In this document: positions 17,023 through 26,345 of the stretch, piece by piece
Layout of the letters: each line of letters opens with the position of its first letter
Position numbering within the stretch: the first letter of the stretch is position 1
NCBI RefSeq assembly: GCF_002266435.3
Contig: NZ_CP029426.2
Location: 3,564,001-3,628,000 of the forward strand
Length of the DNA stretch: 64,000 nucleotides
Direction of reading: 5' to 3'
From: Bradyrhizobium amphicarpaeae
GTDB lineage: Bacteria; Pseudomonadota; Alphaproteobacteria; Rhizobiales; Xanthobacteraceae
Program-made: the position numbers and the translations under genes
The notes under the pieces: model-generated
Told to the model about the DNA's origin: nothing
Seen by the model: the letters and a program-made list of their open reading frames with translations, nothing else
Databases searched by the model: none

Positions 17023-19263
17023 TTGCAGAGCAGTGTCGGCGCGCGCGCATACCAGAATGCGCGATTGCATAAGAAGTTGAGGAAGCAGGCAGACGCCGTC
17101 ATGTCCCTCGCGGTCGAGGCTCTCCGGCAGGGCAGATTTGCGGAAGCCGAGACGCTCTGCCGCGGGATCGTGGAGGAGGTTCCGGACCATTTCCACGCCA
17201 CGCATTTGCTCGGCCTGCGCGCCTATGAGGGCGGACGGCTGCAGGAGGCGCAACAACTGTTCGAGCGCGCCGTTGCGCTCGATCCGCGCTCGCCCGATGC
17301 CCATGGCAATCTCGGCGCCGTCTATTTCGACCTCCAGAAATTCCAGGACGCCCGCGCGTGCCAGGAGAAGGCCATCGCGCTGAAGCCGAATTGTCCGATC
17401 ACCCTGACCAATCTCGGCAATACCCTCCTGAACATTGGCCTCGGCGAACAGGCGATCGGACTGCACGAGCGCGCTCTCAGGCTGCGGCCAGACTACGCCG
17501 ATGCATTCTGCAACCGCGGCATGGCCGAACTGATGATCGGCCGATCCGAGCGCGCCAAGGAGAGTTTCGACCGCGCTCTCTCGTTTCAGCCGCGTCATGC
17601 CGAAGCGATCGCCGGCAAGGGCATGGTGTGCATCGCGCTCCGCCACTACGAGGAGGCGGAAGCCGCCCTCGCAGCAGGCCTCGCGATCAAGCCGGGTTCA
17701 CCGCGAATTCTGGCGCAGCGCGGACGGCTCAATTTCGATCTCCACCGGCTGGAACAGGCGGCGGCGGACTTCGATGCGGCTCTGGCGCAATCGCCGCGGC
17801 TCGAGCTCGCGCTCCGTGGCAAGGCGCAAGTCAACCTTCTGCTGGGGAACACGACGCAGGCGATTGCGGCCGTCAAGACCCTGCTCGAGGACAATCCGCG
17901 GTCCGATTACGCTATCGTGCTGCTTGGCGCCTGCTATGCCAACCAGGGAGACGTCGCCACTGCGCTCGAGCACCTCGACGCGGCACTCGAGATCACGCCT
18001 GACTATGCGGATGCCATCGCGCGCAAGATATTCATCCTGGATTATTGGCCCGAGGCCGACTTCGCGGTCCAGCAGGCGGCGCGAAAATCCTGGTGGGATG
18101 CGATCGGCGCCAGACTGCCGCAACGGACATTGCCGCCCCGGGAGCTCGATCCGGACAAGCGGATCGTCGTCGGCTATGTCGCCTCGGAATTCAGGAACCA
18201 CTCGGCAGCATTCGCGCTGTTGCCGGTGCTGCGCCATCACGATCACACCAGGTTCGAGATCGTCTGCTATTCCTGCTGGCCGTTGCAGGACGAGATCACC
18301 GGGAAGTTCAGGCCTCTCGCGGACGTCTGGGTCGACGCCGCGCAGCTTTCGGACGACGAACTGGCCGATCGCATCCAGGCCGACAAGATCGATATTCTGA
18401 TCGATGTATCCGGACATACGGCCGGCAACAGGCTCCCCGTCTTTGCCCGCAAGCCGGCCCCGATCCAGGTCACGGGTTTCGGACACGCCACGGGAACGGG
18501 CCTTCAGACCATGGACTACGTGCTCGCCGACCCAGTCTTCATTCCGCAACCGGCGCGGCATTTGCTGGCCGAAAAGGTTCATGATCTGCCGTGCCTGATC
18601 ACGATCGATCCCATCCTGGACGTGCCGCCCTCGGAGCTCCCCATGCTGCGCAACGGCCATGTGACCTTCGGCGTGTTCAACCGCATCTACAAGATATCGG
18701 ATGAGGCAATCCGGGTTTGGTCGAAGGTGATGCGTGAGGTGAGGGGTTCGAAGATCATCATCAAGCACGGGCTGCTTGACGATCCCTTGCTGCGCGACGG
18801 CCTGGTTGCGCGGTTCGTGGCCCAGGGCATTGCCGAGAACAAGATCACTTGTCTTGGCTCGACCACGCGCCACGAGCATCTGCTGGCCTTTGCGCAAGTC
18901 GACATCTCGCTCGACACCTTCCCGCAAAATGGCGGCATCAGCACCTGGGAATCCCTCTATGCGGGCGTTCCGGTGGTCGCCAAGCTCGGCAACGGCTCTT
19001 CGGCGCGCGCCGGCGGCTCGATCGTGGCGGCCGTCGGCCTCGACGACTGGGTCGCCGAGGATGACGATGGCTACGCCGCGATCGCGTGCAACTATGCGAC
19101 GCAGCCCGCTCGTCTGGCAAAATTGCGGGCGGATCTGCCGGCTCGGATCGCAGCCTCGCCTGCCGGCAACGTCGAACTCTACGCGCGTGAGGTCGAGGCG
19201 GCCTATCGCCGGTTCTGGCGCGATTACTGTGCCGGCGCTGCGGAACGCGGCGAGTCGGGATAG
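17023..19263 (+). CDS. TPR-containing O-linked GlcNAc transferase-like (SPINDLY/GT41) protein, copy 1
   Basis: 746-residue soluble protein with TPR repeats over about residues 25-340 (for example HLLGLRAYEGGRLQEAQQLFERAVALDP, then LTNLGNTLLNIGLGEQAIGLHERAL), followed by a GT41 catalytic domain. Catalytic landmarks are RIVVGYVASEFRNHSAAFALLPVLRHHD, ILIDVSGHTAGNRL, GFGHATGTGLQTMDYVLADP, TFGVFNRIYKISDEAIRVW, and the donor-site stretch LDTFPQNGGISTWESLYAGVP. These place it in the bacterial SPINDLY-like OGT group, which transfers a sugar to protein Ser/Thr; the donor and targets are unknown. It starts at TTG, as do both paralogues, after a good SD. No signal peptide or membrane helix is visible. 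Confidence 0.88.
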   Translation: MQSSVGARAYQNARLHKKLRKQADAVMSLAVEALRQGRFAEAETLCRGIVEEVPDHFHATHLLGLRAYEGGRLQEAQQLFERAVALDPRSPDAHGNLGAVYFDLQKFQDARACQEKAIALKPNCPITLTNLGNTLLNIGLGEQAIGLHERALRLRPDYADAFCNRGMAELMIGRSERAKESFDRALSFQPRHAEAIAGKGMVCIALRHYEEAEAALAAGLAIKPGSPRILAQRGRLNFDLHRLEQAAADFDAALAQSPRLELALRGKAQVNLLLGNTTQAIAAVKTLLEDNPRSDYAIVLLGACYANQGDVATALEHLDAALEITPDYADAIARKIFILDYWPEADFAVQQAARKSWWDAIGARLPQRTLPPRELDPDKRIVVGYVASEFRNHSAAFALLPVLRHHDHTRFEIVCYSCWPLQDEITGKFRPLADVWVDAAQLSDDELADRIQADKIDILIDVSGHTAGNRLPVFARKPAPIQVTGFGHATGTGLQTMDYVLADPVFIPQPARHLLAEKVHDLPCLITIDPILDVPPSELPMLRNGHVTFGVFNRIYKISDEAIRVWSKVMREVRGSKIIIKHGLLDDPLLRDGLVARFVAQGIAENKITCLGSTTRHEHLLAFAQVDISLDTFPQNGGISTWESLYAGVPVVAKLGNGSSARAGGSIVAAVGLDDWVAEDDDGYAAIACNYATQPARLAKLRADLPARIAASPAGNVELYAREVEAAYRRFWRDYCAGAAERGESG

Positions 19264-19278
19264 TCGCTGCTGCGCTGC

Positions 19279-19296
19279 CCCCGGGAAATCCCGGGG
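19279..19296. repeat. Palindrome in spacer between OGT-like copies 1 and 2
   Basis: CCCCGGGAAATCCCGGGG has perfect eight-base arms (CCCCGGGA/TCCCGGGG) and starts 16 bases after the stop of copy 1. The second spacer holds the closely related CTCCGGGATATCCCGGAG at 21657-21674. There is no T-run, so it may serve as an mRNA-stabilising or attenuating hairpin rather than a classical terminator. Confidence 0.6.
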
Positions 19297-19330
19297 CTGC
19301 TGCCGGTCGGGTGACCGGCCGGCCGGGCCC

Positions 19331-19349
19331 GCGAATCAGTTAGACTCGC
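19331..19349 (+). promoter_or_regulatory. Conserved leader box of OGT-like copy 2
   Basis: GCGAATCAGTTAGACTCGC, 26 bases before the TTG start, forms an imperfect inverted repeat (GCGAATC/GACTCGC). It is identical to the box at 21701-21719 before copy 3, and its first nine bases recur before copy 1 at 16977. It is a candidate operator or promoter element carried by the duplicated unit. Confidence 0.5.
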
Positions 19350-19375
19350 CTCAAGGCATCCTCCGGAGAGACACC

Positions 19376-21640
19376 TTGCAGACCAGCGGCGGCGGTGCGC
19401 GCGCATACCAGAACGCGCGATTGCAGAAGAAACTGATGAAGCAGGCCGACGCCATCATCGCCGTTGCGGCGAACGCCTATGGCCAGGGCCGCTATGCCGA
19501 GACCGAGGCGCTGTGCCGTGACATCCTGAAAGCAATTCCGGATCATGTCGACGCCGTGCACCTGCTCGGCATGTGCGCCCATGACGGCCGGCGCCTGGAG
19601 GAGGCGCAGCAGCTGCTGGAGCGCGTGATTGCGCTCGATCCACGGCTGCATGATGCCCATAACAACCTCGCGACCGTGCATTTCGACCTCGGCAATTACG
19701 AGGAGGCGCGGCGGTGCCAGGAGAGGGCGATCGCGCTAAAGCCGAATTTCGCGGTCGCGCTGACCAATCTCGGCAACACGCTGATGCATCTGGGGTTTTA
19801 CGAACAGGCGCTCGAGATGCACGAGCGCGCCATCAAGATCAAACCGGATTATGCCGATGCCCTCTGCAATCGCGGCATGGTCGAGATCGTGCTCGGGCAG
19901 ATCATGCGCGCCAAGGAGAGTTTCGATCGCGCCCTGCTGTTTCAGCCGCGTCATGCGGAGGCCATCGTCGGCAGCGGCATGGTCAGCATGGAGCTGCGGC
20001 ACCACGAGGAGGCGGCAGCCAAGTTCGCCACGGCGCTTGCGATCAAGCCGGGCGCGCCGAGGATCCTCGCCCAGCGCGGGCGGCTCAGTTACGAGCTGCA
20101 GCGCCTGGAGCCCGCGCTTGCGGATTTCGATGCGGCGCTTGCGATCTCGCCCAAGCTCGAACTTGCGCTTCGGGGCAAGGCGCAGGTCTGCCTCGTCATG
20201 GGAAGGACCGCGCAGGCGATGGCGGCCGCGACGACCCTGATCGAGCGAAATCCGCGCTCCGAGATGGGGTTGGCGCTGATGGGCTTCGCTTATTCGAACC
20301 AGGGAGACATGGACTCCGCGATCCAATACCTCGACCGGGCGCTTGCGCTCCGACCTGATTACGGCGATGCGATCAGGGGCAAGATCTTCTTGCTGGACTA
20401 CCTCGCAGACGCCGATTTCGCGGTCCAGCAGGCGGTGCGAAAGTCCTGGTGGGATGCGATCGGCTCGAAGATTCCGCAAAGGACGCTGCCCGAGCGGCCG
20501 CTCGATCCGGACAAGCGGATCGTTGTCGGCTATGTCGCCGCCGAATTCCGGCAGCACTCGGCGGGACTGACCCTGCTGCCCGTGCTGCGCAACCATGATC
20601 ACACCAAGTTCAAGATCATCTGCTATTATTCATGGCCCGGAGAGGACGAGTACACCGCCAAGTTCAAGGAGTTGGCGGACGTCTGGGTGGACGCCTGGCA
20701 GATGTCGGACGACGAGCTCTCGGATCGCATTCAGGCGGACAATGTCGACATCCTGATCGACGTGTCCGGCCACACGACCGGCAACCGGCTGCAGGCTTTC
20801 GCGCGAAAGCCGGCGCCGATCCAGGCCACGGGATTCGGACACGCGACGGGCACGGGCATGCAGACCATGGACTATGTGCTCGCGGATCCTATCTTCATTC
20901 CGCCATCGGCTCGGCATTTGTTTCCGGAAAAGATCTACGATCTGCCGTGCCTGATCACGATGGAGCCCGTCACCAATCAGCAGCCGTCCGAGCTGCCGAT
21001 GCTCCGCAACGGCTATGTCACCTTCGGCGTGTTCAACCGCATCTACAAGATCTCGGATGATGCCATTCGTGTGTGGTCGCGCATCATGCGGGAGGTGCCG
21101 GGATCGAAGATCGTCCTCAAGCATAGTCTGCTCGATGATCCCTTGCTGCGCGACAGTCTGGTCGCACGCTTCATCGCGCAGGGCATTGCGGAGGAAAACA
21201 TCACCTGCCTCGGCACCACCTCGCGCGACGACCATCTGAAGGCCTTTGATCAGATCGATATTTCCCTCGACACGTTCCCTCAGAACGGCGGCATCAGCAC
21301 CTGGGAATCCCTCTACAAGGGCGTTCCGGTCGTCGCCAAGCTCGGTATTGGAGCCTCCTCGCGTGCCGGTGGCTCGATCGTGGCCGCTGTCGGTCTCGGC
21401 GACTGGGTCGCCGAGGATGATGACGGCTACGTCGAGATCGCGCGCAAATTCGCCTCGCAGCCCGAGTTTCTGGCGAAGCTGCGCGCGGGATTGCCGGCCC
21501 AGATCGCAGCCTCGCCGGCCGGCAATGTCGAGATCTACACGTGCGCGCTCGAAGCCGGCTACCGCCAATTCTGGCGCGACTATTGCGCCGCGGCCTCGGA
21601 AAGCCAGGGTGCTCGCGCCACCGAGCCGATCGGCTCTTGA
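19376..21640 (+). CDS. TPR-containing O-linked GlcNAc transferase-like (SPINDLY/GT41) protein, copy 2
   Basis: 754-residue paralogue of the preceding gene with the same architecture: an N-terminal GARAYQNARLQKKLMKQAD motif, TPR repeats to about residue 340, and the GT41 domain. The catalytic landmarks are RIVVGYVAAEFRQHSAGLTLLPVLRNHD, ILIDVSGHTTGNRLQAFARKP, GFGHATGTGMQTMDYVLADP and LDTFPQNGGISTWESLYKGVP. All landmarks are intact, so it is probably active. Differences concentrate in the TPR region and around HSAGLTLL (HSAAFALL in copy 1), hinting at changed partner choice. The TTG start at 19376 lies after GGAGAG; the open frame continues upstream through copy 1, but the conserved leader and the N-terminal match to the paralogues fix the start. 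Confidence 0.87.
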   Translation: MQTSGGGARAYQNARLQKKLMKQADAIIAVAANAYGQGRYAETEALCRDILKAIPDHVDAVHLLGMCAHDGRRLEEAQQLLERVIALDPRLHDAHNNLATVHFDLGNYEEARRCQERAIALKPNFAVALTNLGNTLMHLGFYEQALEMHERAIKIKPDYADALCNRGMVEIVLGQIMRAKESFDRALLFQPRHAEAIVGSGMVSMELRHHEEAAAKFATALAIKPGAPRILAQRGRLSYELQRLEPALADFDAALAISPKLELALRGKAQVCLVMGRTAQAMAAATTLIERNPRSEMGLALMGFAYSNQGDMDSAIQYLDRALALRPDYGDAIRGKIFLLDYLADADFAVQQAVRKSWWDAIGSKIPQRTLPERPLDPDKRIVVGYVAAEFRQHSAGLTLLPVLRNHDHTKFKIICYYSWPGEDEYTAKFKELADVWVDAWQMSDDELSDRIQADNVDILIDVSGHTTGNRLQAFARKPAPIQATGFGHATGTGMQTMDYVLADPIFIPPSARHLFPEKIYDLPCLITMEPVTNQQPSELPMLRNGYVTFGVFNRIYKISDDAIRVWSRIMREVPGSKIVLKHSLLDDPLLRDSLVARFIAQGIAEENITCLGTTSRDDHLKAFDQIDISLDTFPQNGGISTWESLYKGVPVVAKLGIGASSRAGGSIVAAVGLGDWVAEDDDGYVEIARKFASQPEFLAKLRAGLPAQIAASPAGNVEIYTCALEAGYRQFWRDYCAAASESQGARATEPIGS

Positions 21641-21656
21641 GCGTAACAATAGCGAT

Positions 21657-21674
21657 CTCCGGGATATCCCGGAG
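21657..21674. repeat. Palindrome in spacer between OGT-like copies 2 and 3
   Basis: CTCCGGGATATCCCGGAG is a perfect 18-base palindrome that starts 17 bases after the stop of copy 2. It corresponds in position and core (CCGGGA-N2-TCCCGG) to the element in the first spacer. Confidence 0.6.
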
Positions 21675-21700
21675 CGATTTCCATCCCGACGGCCCGTTGC

Positions 21701-21719
21701 GCGAATCAGTTAGACTCGC
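21701..21719 (+). promoter_or_regulatory. Conserved leader box of OGT-like copy 3
   Basis: GCGAATCAGTTAGACTCGC is identical over 19 bases to the box before copy 2, again 26 bases upstream of the TTG start. Confidence 0.5.
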
Positions 21720-21745
21720 GTCGGGCCATCTTCCGGAGAACCGCC

Positions 21746-23983
21746 TTGCAGAGCAGCGCCGGCGCGCGCGCATTCCAGAATGCGCGATTGCAGAAGAAAT
21801 TGAAGAAGCAGGTCGATGGCGTGATCGCCGCCGCGGCGAACGCCTATGGCCAGGGTAATTATGCCGAGACAGATGCGATCTGCCGCCAGATCCTGCAAGC
21901 TGTCCCGGATCATTTCGACGCCATGCATCTGCTCGGCCTGTGCGTGCAGCACGCCGGACGGCTGGAAGAGGCGCAGCAACTGCTCGAACGTGCGATCGCT
22001 GTCGATCCGCGTTCGCACGAAGCTCACACCAATCTGGCGTCGGTCTATTTCGCCCTTCAGAAACCCGAGGCGGCTCGGGCCTGCCAGGAGAAGGCGATCG
22101 CACTGAAGCCGAATTTTACGCCGGCCCTGGTCGGCCTCGGAAATACCTTGCTACAGCTGAACCAGCCTGCGCAGGCCATCGAGATGTACGAGCGGGCGAT
22201 CAAGCTGAAGCCCGATTATGCCGACGCGCATTGCAATCGCGGCGTTGCGGAGATGGCGCTGTATCGGTTCGAGCGCGCCACGGAGAGCTTCGCTCGCGCG
22301 CTGTTGTTCCAGCCCCGCCACGTCGAAGCTCTCGTCGGCAAGGGCGTGGCGAGCATGGAGCTCAAGCGCTATGGCGAGGCGGAAGCCGCGTTCGCGGCTG
22401 CGCTTGCGCTGAAGTCCGATTCCGCGAAGATCTGGGCGCAGCGCGGACGTCTCAACGCGGAATTGTTGCGGCTGGAAGAGGCGGCCGCGGATTTTGATGC
22501 GGCGCTCGCACTATCGCCCCGGCTCGAGGTGGCCTTGCGCGGAAAGGCCGAGGTTTCTCTCACGCTGGGGAATACCGCACAGGCGATCCTGGCCTGCACG
22601 ACCTTGCTCGAGCAAAATCCACGTTCGACGATCGCATTGGCGTTGCTGAGCTCCTGTTTCGCAAACCAGGGAGAGATCGCCTCCGCGATCGAACATCTCG
22701 ACGCGGCGCTGGCGATTTCGCCGGATCCGGACTTGATGGCGCGGAAGATCTACTTCCTCGACTTTCTCCCTGATGCCGATTTCACCATCCAGCAGGCGAC
22801 GCGCAAGGCATGGGGTGACGCGATCGGCGCCAGGGTACCGCAAAGGGGACTCGCACCCCGGCAGCGCGATCCCGACAGGCGGATCGTGATCGGCTATGTC
22901 TCCTCCGAATTCCGCTACCACTCGGCGTCGTTCGGCCTGCTGCCGGTGCTGCGCCATCACGATCATGGCAATTTCGAAGTCGTATGTTATTCGTGCTCGC
23001 CGACCCAAGATGCGGTGACAGCCGACTTCAGATCGGCGGCGGACGTCTGGGTCGATGCCTGGCAGATGTTCGACGACGAACTGGCCGAGCGTATCGAAGC
23101 CGACAAGGTCGATATCCTGATCGACGTCTCCGGGCATTCGTCGGGCAACAGGCTCCAGGTCTTCGCCCGCAAGCCGGCGCCTATTCAGGTCACGGGCTTC
23201 GGACACGCGACCGGTACCGGCCTTCGGACGATGGACTACGTGCTCGCGGATCCCGTCTTCATTCCGGAATCGGCCCGGCATCTGCTGGCCGAAAAGGTCT
23301 ACGACCTGCCGTGCCTGATCACGATCGATCCCATCCTGGACCTGCCGTCTACGGATCTTCCCATGCTCCGCAACGGCCACGTGACCTTCGGCGTATTCAA
23401 CCGCGTCAACAAGATCTCGGATGAGGCCATCCGCGTCTGGTCGAAAGTGATGCGCGAGGTGTCGGGATCGAAGATCGTCGTCAAGCATACTCTGCTCGAC
23501 GATCCCCTGGTGCGCGATGGTCTCCTCGCACGATTTGTGGCGCAGGGGATTCCGGAAGAAAACATCATTTGTCTGGGCGCGTCCGAGCGCTCCGAGCATC
23601 TGCGTGCCTTCGCCAACGTCGATATCTCGCTCGATCCATTCCCGCAGAATGGCGGCGTCAGCACCTGGGAGTCCCTTTATGCGGGCGTTCCCGTGGTTGC
23701 CAAGCTCGGTCACGGCGCATCGTCGCGCGCCGGCGGCTCTATCGTGGCGGCCGTCGGTCTCGATGACTGGGTCGCCGAGGATGATGAGGGCTATGTCGAG
23801 ATCGCCCGCAAGTTTGCCTCGCAGCCCGAGCATCTGGCGAAGTTGCGTGCCGAGTTGCCGGCTCGGATCGCGGCCTCAGCCGCCGGCAATGTCGAGGTCT
23901 ACACGCGCAGGGTCGAGCAGGGGTATCGCCAGTTCTGGCGCGACTATTGCGTCGCGGCTTCGAAAGGCGGCGAGGGTGCGTGA
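21746..23983 (+). CDS. TPR-containing O-linked GlcNAc transferase-like (SPINDLY/GT41) protein, copy 3
   Basis: 745-residue third paralogue. It shares the N-terminus (MQSSAGARAFQNARLQKKLKKQ), the TPR array and the GT41 landmarks: RIVIGYVSSEFRYHSASFGLLPVLRHHD, ILIDVSGHSSGNRLQVFARKP, GFGHATGTGLRTMDYVLADP, TFGVFNRVNKISDEAIRVW and LDPFPQNGGVSTWESLYAGVP. LDPFPQNGG replaces LDTFPQNGG of the other copies, a change in the donor-binding loop worth noting. It begins at TTG after CGGAGA. A GC-rich hairpin (CGGGG-ATAAAGG-CCCCG) follows the stop near 23993 and may end the array. The function is a predicted protein O-glycosyltransferase with unknown targets. Confidence 0.87.
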   Translation: MQSSAGARAFQNARLQKKLKKQVDGVIAAAANAYGQGNYAETDAICRQILQAVPDHFDAMHLLGLCVQHAGRLEEAQQLLERAIAVDPRSHEAHTNLASVYFALQKPEAARACQEKAIALKPNFTPALVGLGNTLLQLNQPAQAIEMYERAIKLKPDYADAHCNRGVAEMALYRFERATESFARALLFQPRHVEALVGKGVASMELKRYGEAEAAFAAALALKSDSAKIWAQRGRLNAELLRLEEAAADFDAALALSPRLEVALRGKAEVSLTLGNTAQAILACTTLLEQNPRSTIALALLSSCFANQGEIASAIEHLDAALAISPDPDLMARKIYFLDFLPDADFTIQQATRKAWGDAIGARVPQRGLAPRQRDPDRRIVIGYVSSEFRYHSASFGLLPVLRHHDHGNFEVVCYSCSPTQDAVTADFRSAADVWVDAWQMFDDELAERIEADKVDILIDVSGHSSGNRLQVFARKPAPIQVTGFGHATGTGLRTMDYVLADPVFIPESARHLLAEKVYDLPCLITIDPILDLPSTDLPMLRNGHVTFGVFNRVNKISDEAIRVWSKVMREVSGSKIVVKHTLLDDPLVRDGLLARFVAQGIPEENIICLGASERSEHLRAFANVDISLDPFPQNGGVSTWESLYAGVPVVAKLGHGASSRAGGSIVAAVGLDDWVAEDDEGYVEIARKFASQPEHLAKLRAELPARIAASAAGNVEVYTRRVEQGYRQFWRDYCVAASKGGEGA

Positions 23984-24119
23984 TGCTGGCCGCCGGGGAT
24001 AAAGGCCCCGCATTGCTGGGACCGGCTTAGTCGTCCGGAAACCATGAGCCGGCTCGCAGCCGCCCGCTTCACCGGTCCGAAAGCTGTTTGTAAGCATGTG
24101 GCACCAAAAGGGTGTGCCA

Positions 24120-24548
24120 ATGCTCGACCTCGTATTCGGCCTCAATACCCGGCTGGGACGCTTGCAGTTCTTCCTGGCCACGATCGTGCTTGCGGTGGTG
24201 ACGACCGCGATCTGCTTTGCAGTCGCGATGTCCGTGCTGCGCGACATCACGCCGGCCAATGTTCGTCCCGCGGATCTCCTGAAGAGTTGGGGGATGATCG
24301 CAGCGATCGCATTCTTCGCGCTGGCGACCGTGACGCTTTACTCGATGCGCTTCCGGGACATCGGATGGGACCCGGTTTGCGTGGTCCCGGCCTGGATCGC
24401 GCTCATGATCATCGACTATGTCGTCGCGACGCGGTTTCCCGCCTATGCGATCGGCCAGGATCATACCGGCACGATCGTCGGCGGCATCGCCAATCTCGTG
24501 CTGACGCTGGCGCTGTTGTTCTGGCCGAGCGGCGACCGTCACGACTGA
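24120..24548 (+). CDS. DUF805 family membrane protein
   Basis: 142-residue inner-membrane protein with about four hydrophobic helices. The N-terminal LVFGLNTRLGRLQFFLATIVL matches the DUF805 signature (a short F-N-x-R-x-x-R-x-x-F/Y motif before helix 1), and MRFRDIGWDPVCVVP matches the conserved R-L/F-RD-x-G-W loop. ATG 24120 was chosen because it puts the motif where family members have it; ATG 24096 is an in-frame alternative. The biochemical role of DUF805 is unknown. It is convergent with cysK. Confidence 0.8.
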   Translation: MLDLVFGLNTRLGRLQFFLATIVLAVVTTAICFAVAMSVLRDITPANVRPADLLKSWGMIAAIAFFALATVTLYSMRFRDIGWDPVCVVPAWIALMIIDYVVATRFPAYAIGQDHTGTIVGGIANLVLTLALLFWPSGDRHD

Positions 24549-24579
24549 CGCACGATGAGATGAGGTGCCGCTCGACTTT

Positions 24580-25614
24580 CTAGACGAACGGCAGCTTGAT
24601 GTTGCTGCGCTTCTCCAGCCATTCGGGCACGGGCAGGTTTTTGGCGCGCATGAAGTCCGCGTTGAACAGCTTCGACTGATAGCGGCTGCCAGAATCGCAC
24701 AGCACGGTGACGATCGTCTTGCCTGGTCCAAGCTGCCTGGCGAGGCGCATGGCGCCCACGACGTTGACACCGGTCGAGCCGCCGAGACACAGGCCCTCGT
24801 GCTGGAGCAACTCGTAGATCACGCTCACGGCTTCGGCATCAGGAATGAGATAGGCATCGTCGACCTTCGCGGTCTCGACGATCGCGGTTGCGCGGTTGAG
24901 GCCGATGCCTTCCGTGATTGAGCCGCCCGGCGTCGCCTTGGCGTCGCCGGTCCTGAAGTACTCGTACATGCCGGCGCCGTGCGGGTCGGCACAGGCGATC
25001 CGGATGTCCTTGTTCTTCTCCTTCAGATAGCGGCTGGTGCCGGCGAGCGTGCCGCCGCTGCCGACCGAGCAGACGAAACCATCGACCTTGCCGCCGGTCT
25101 GCTCCCAGATTTCGGGTCCCGTCGACTCGTAATGCGCCTTGGCGTTGTCGAGGTTGTTCCACTGGTCCGCGAACAGCACGCCATTGGGTTCGGTCTTGCG
25201 TAGCTCGTCGGCGAGGCGGCGGCCGACATGCTGGTAGTTGTTGGGATTGGAGTAGGGCAGCGCCGGCGATTCCAGCAGCTCGGCGCCGCACAGCTTCAGA
25301 AAGTCCTTCTTCTCCTGGCTCTGCGTCTCCGGGATGACGATCAGGGTGCGATAGCCGCGCGCGCTCGCGACGACCGCAAGGCCAATGCCGGTATTGCCGG
25401 CGGTCGATTCCACCACGAGACCGCCGGGTTTGAGCTCGCCGCGCTTCTCGGCCTCGAGGATCATCCATTTGCCGGCGCGATCCTTGACGGACTGGCCGGG
25501 ATTCATGAACTCGGCCTTGCCGAGAATGGTGCAGCCGGTCAATTCCGAGGCGCGCTTCAGCTTGATGAGCGGGGTGTTGCCGATGGCTTCGACAACGTCG
25601 TTTCGAATGATCAT
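24580..25614 (-). CDS. cysK: Cysteine synthase A (O-acetylserine sulfhydrylase)
   Basis: 344-residue PLP enzyme that makes cysteine from O-acetylserine and sulfide. The N-terminal AIGNTPLIKL is followed by the PLP lysine in NPGQSVKDRAG. ESTAGNTGIGLAVVASARGY is the substrate loop, and CSVGSGGTLAGTSRYLKEKN binds the phosphate of PLP. The C-terminal GGSTGVNVVGAMRLARQLGPG is typical of the fold. It is about 30 residues longer than E. coli CysK and belongs to a rhizobial long form. ATG 25614 was chosen; the frame stays open for ~590 bases upstream but encodes arginine/proline-rich sequence unlike the family. Confidence 0.9.
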   Translation of the reverse strand: MIIRNDVVEAIGNTPLIKLKRASELTGCTILGKAEFMNPGQSVKDRAGKWMILEAEKRGELKPGGLVVESTAGNTGIGLAVVASARGYRTLIVIPETQSQEKKDFLKLCGAELLESPALPYSNPNNYQHVGRRLADELRKTEPNGVLFADQWNNLDNAKAHYESTGPEIWEQTGGKVDGFVCSVGSGGTLAGTSRYLKEKNKDIRIACADPHGAGMYEYFRTGDAKATPGGSITEGIGLNRATAIVETAKVDDAYLIPDAEAVSVIYELLQHEGLCLGGSTGVNVVGAMRLARQLGPGKTIVTVLCDSGSRYQSKLFNADFMRAKNLPVPEWLEKRSNIKLPFV

Positions 25615-26345
25615 GTCGGGGAAATCGCTACCAAGGGGGTTGAACTGGTTGGCCAGAACGTAGTGCTTGGAAAGCCAAAGGGGAAGGCTTTTGCGTTGCG
25701 GCGAAATTGGCTGAAGCGCTTGTCCGAACAGTAAAATTCCCGAACCGCGCGACCGGCGACGATGCGCTTGGCCGCGAGGCGGGATATCGGTAGGAGGAAA
25801 TGACTGAACTCCGTCGGAGCACGGAAGATGCCGGTCGCCACCAGGCCCCTTCACGACCGCTTTTTTCCAAAAGCGGGCCGAGCAGATATCGAGGGGGTGA
25901 GATAGTGCCAGGACGGCCGAGATCATATCTGGATTGGAATGGTAGCCTCGTCGCAATGGACGGCCTTGTGACATGGTCCGATCCGATGTCCGGCCGCGGC
26001 CAACCCGCCCGGGGGGCCGTGGTAGGGTCGAAAGGAAAGGCCATTTCGTCGGTGTGGCGGTAATATCACATGAAATCTTGGTAAGCTTGTTCGCGTCTCC
26101 CAGTTTTTGAGAGTGAAAGAAGTCACTGCCGCACAGGCACCTTCTGCATTCCCATTGATCGAAATTCCGACTCTTTGGCAGGCCATCACGCAACTGCGGC
26201 ACTGTCCCGCTCGTCGGCGCCCGGCTAGGATGGATTTCAAGGTCCAGAAAGCATCACTTGTGAACGAGTTGTCCAAAGCCCCCCGTTTGTCCCGCCGCGA
26301 ATCGGTTAATCCCGTTGCGCGGGGGGGTGATCTGCCCGGTGGGGG
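25615..26345. other. Intergenic region between divergent cysK and the efflux operon
   Basis: A 731-base region without a gene I can support. An 87-codon open frame at 25800-26063 follows AGGAGGAA but looks non-coding. The region must contain promoters for both flanking transcription units, but no strong -35/-10 pair stood out. Just upstream of 26346 lies a G-rich tract (GGTGGGGGGTGG) that may supply the ribosome binding site. Confidence 0.5.

Noticed and set aside
25800..26063. Possible 87-codon gene after AGGAGGAA in the cysK-efflux gap
   Set aside because: SD only two bases from the ATG and no recognisable composition or motif; treated as chance.
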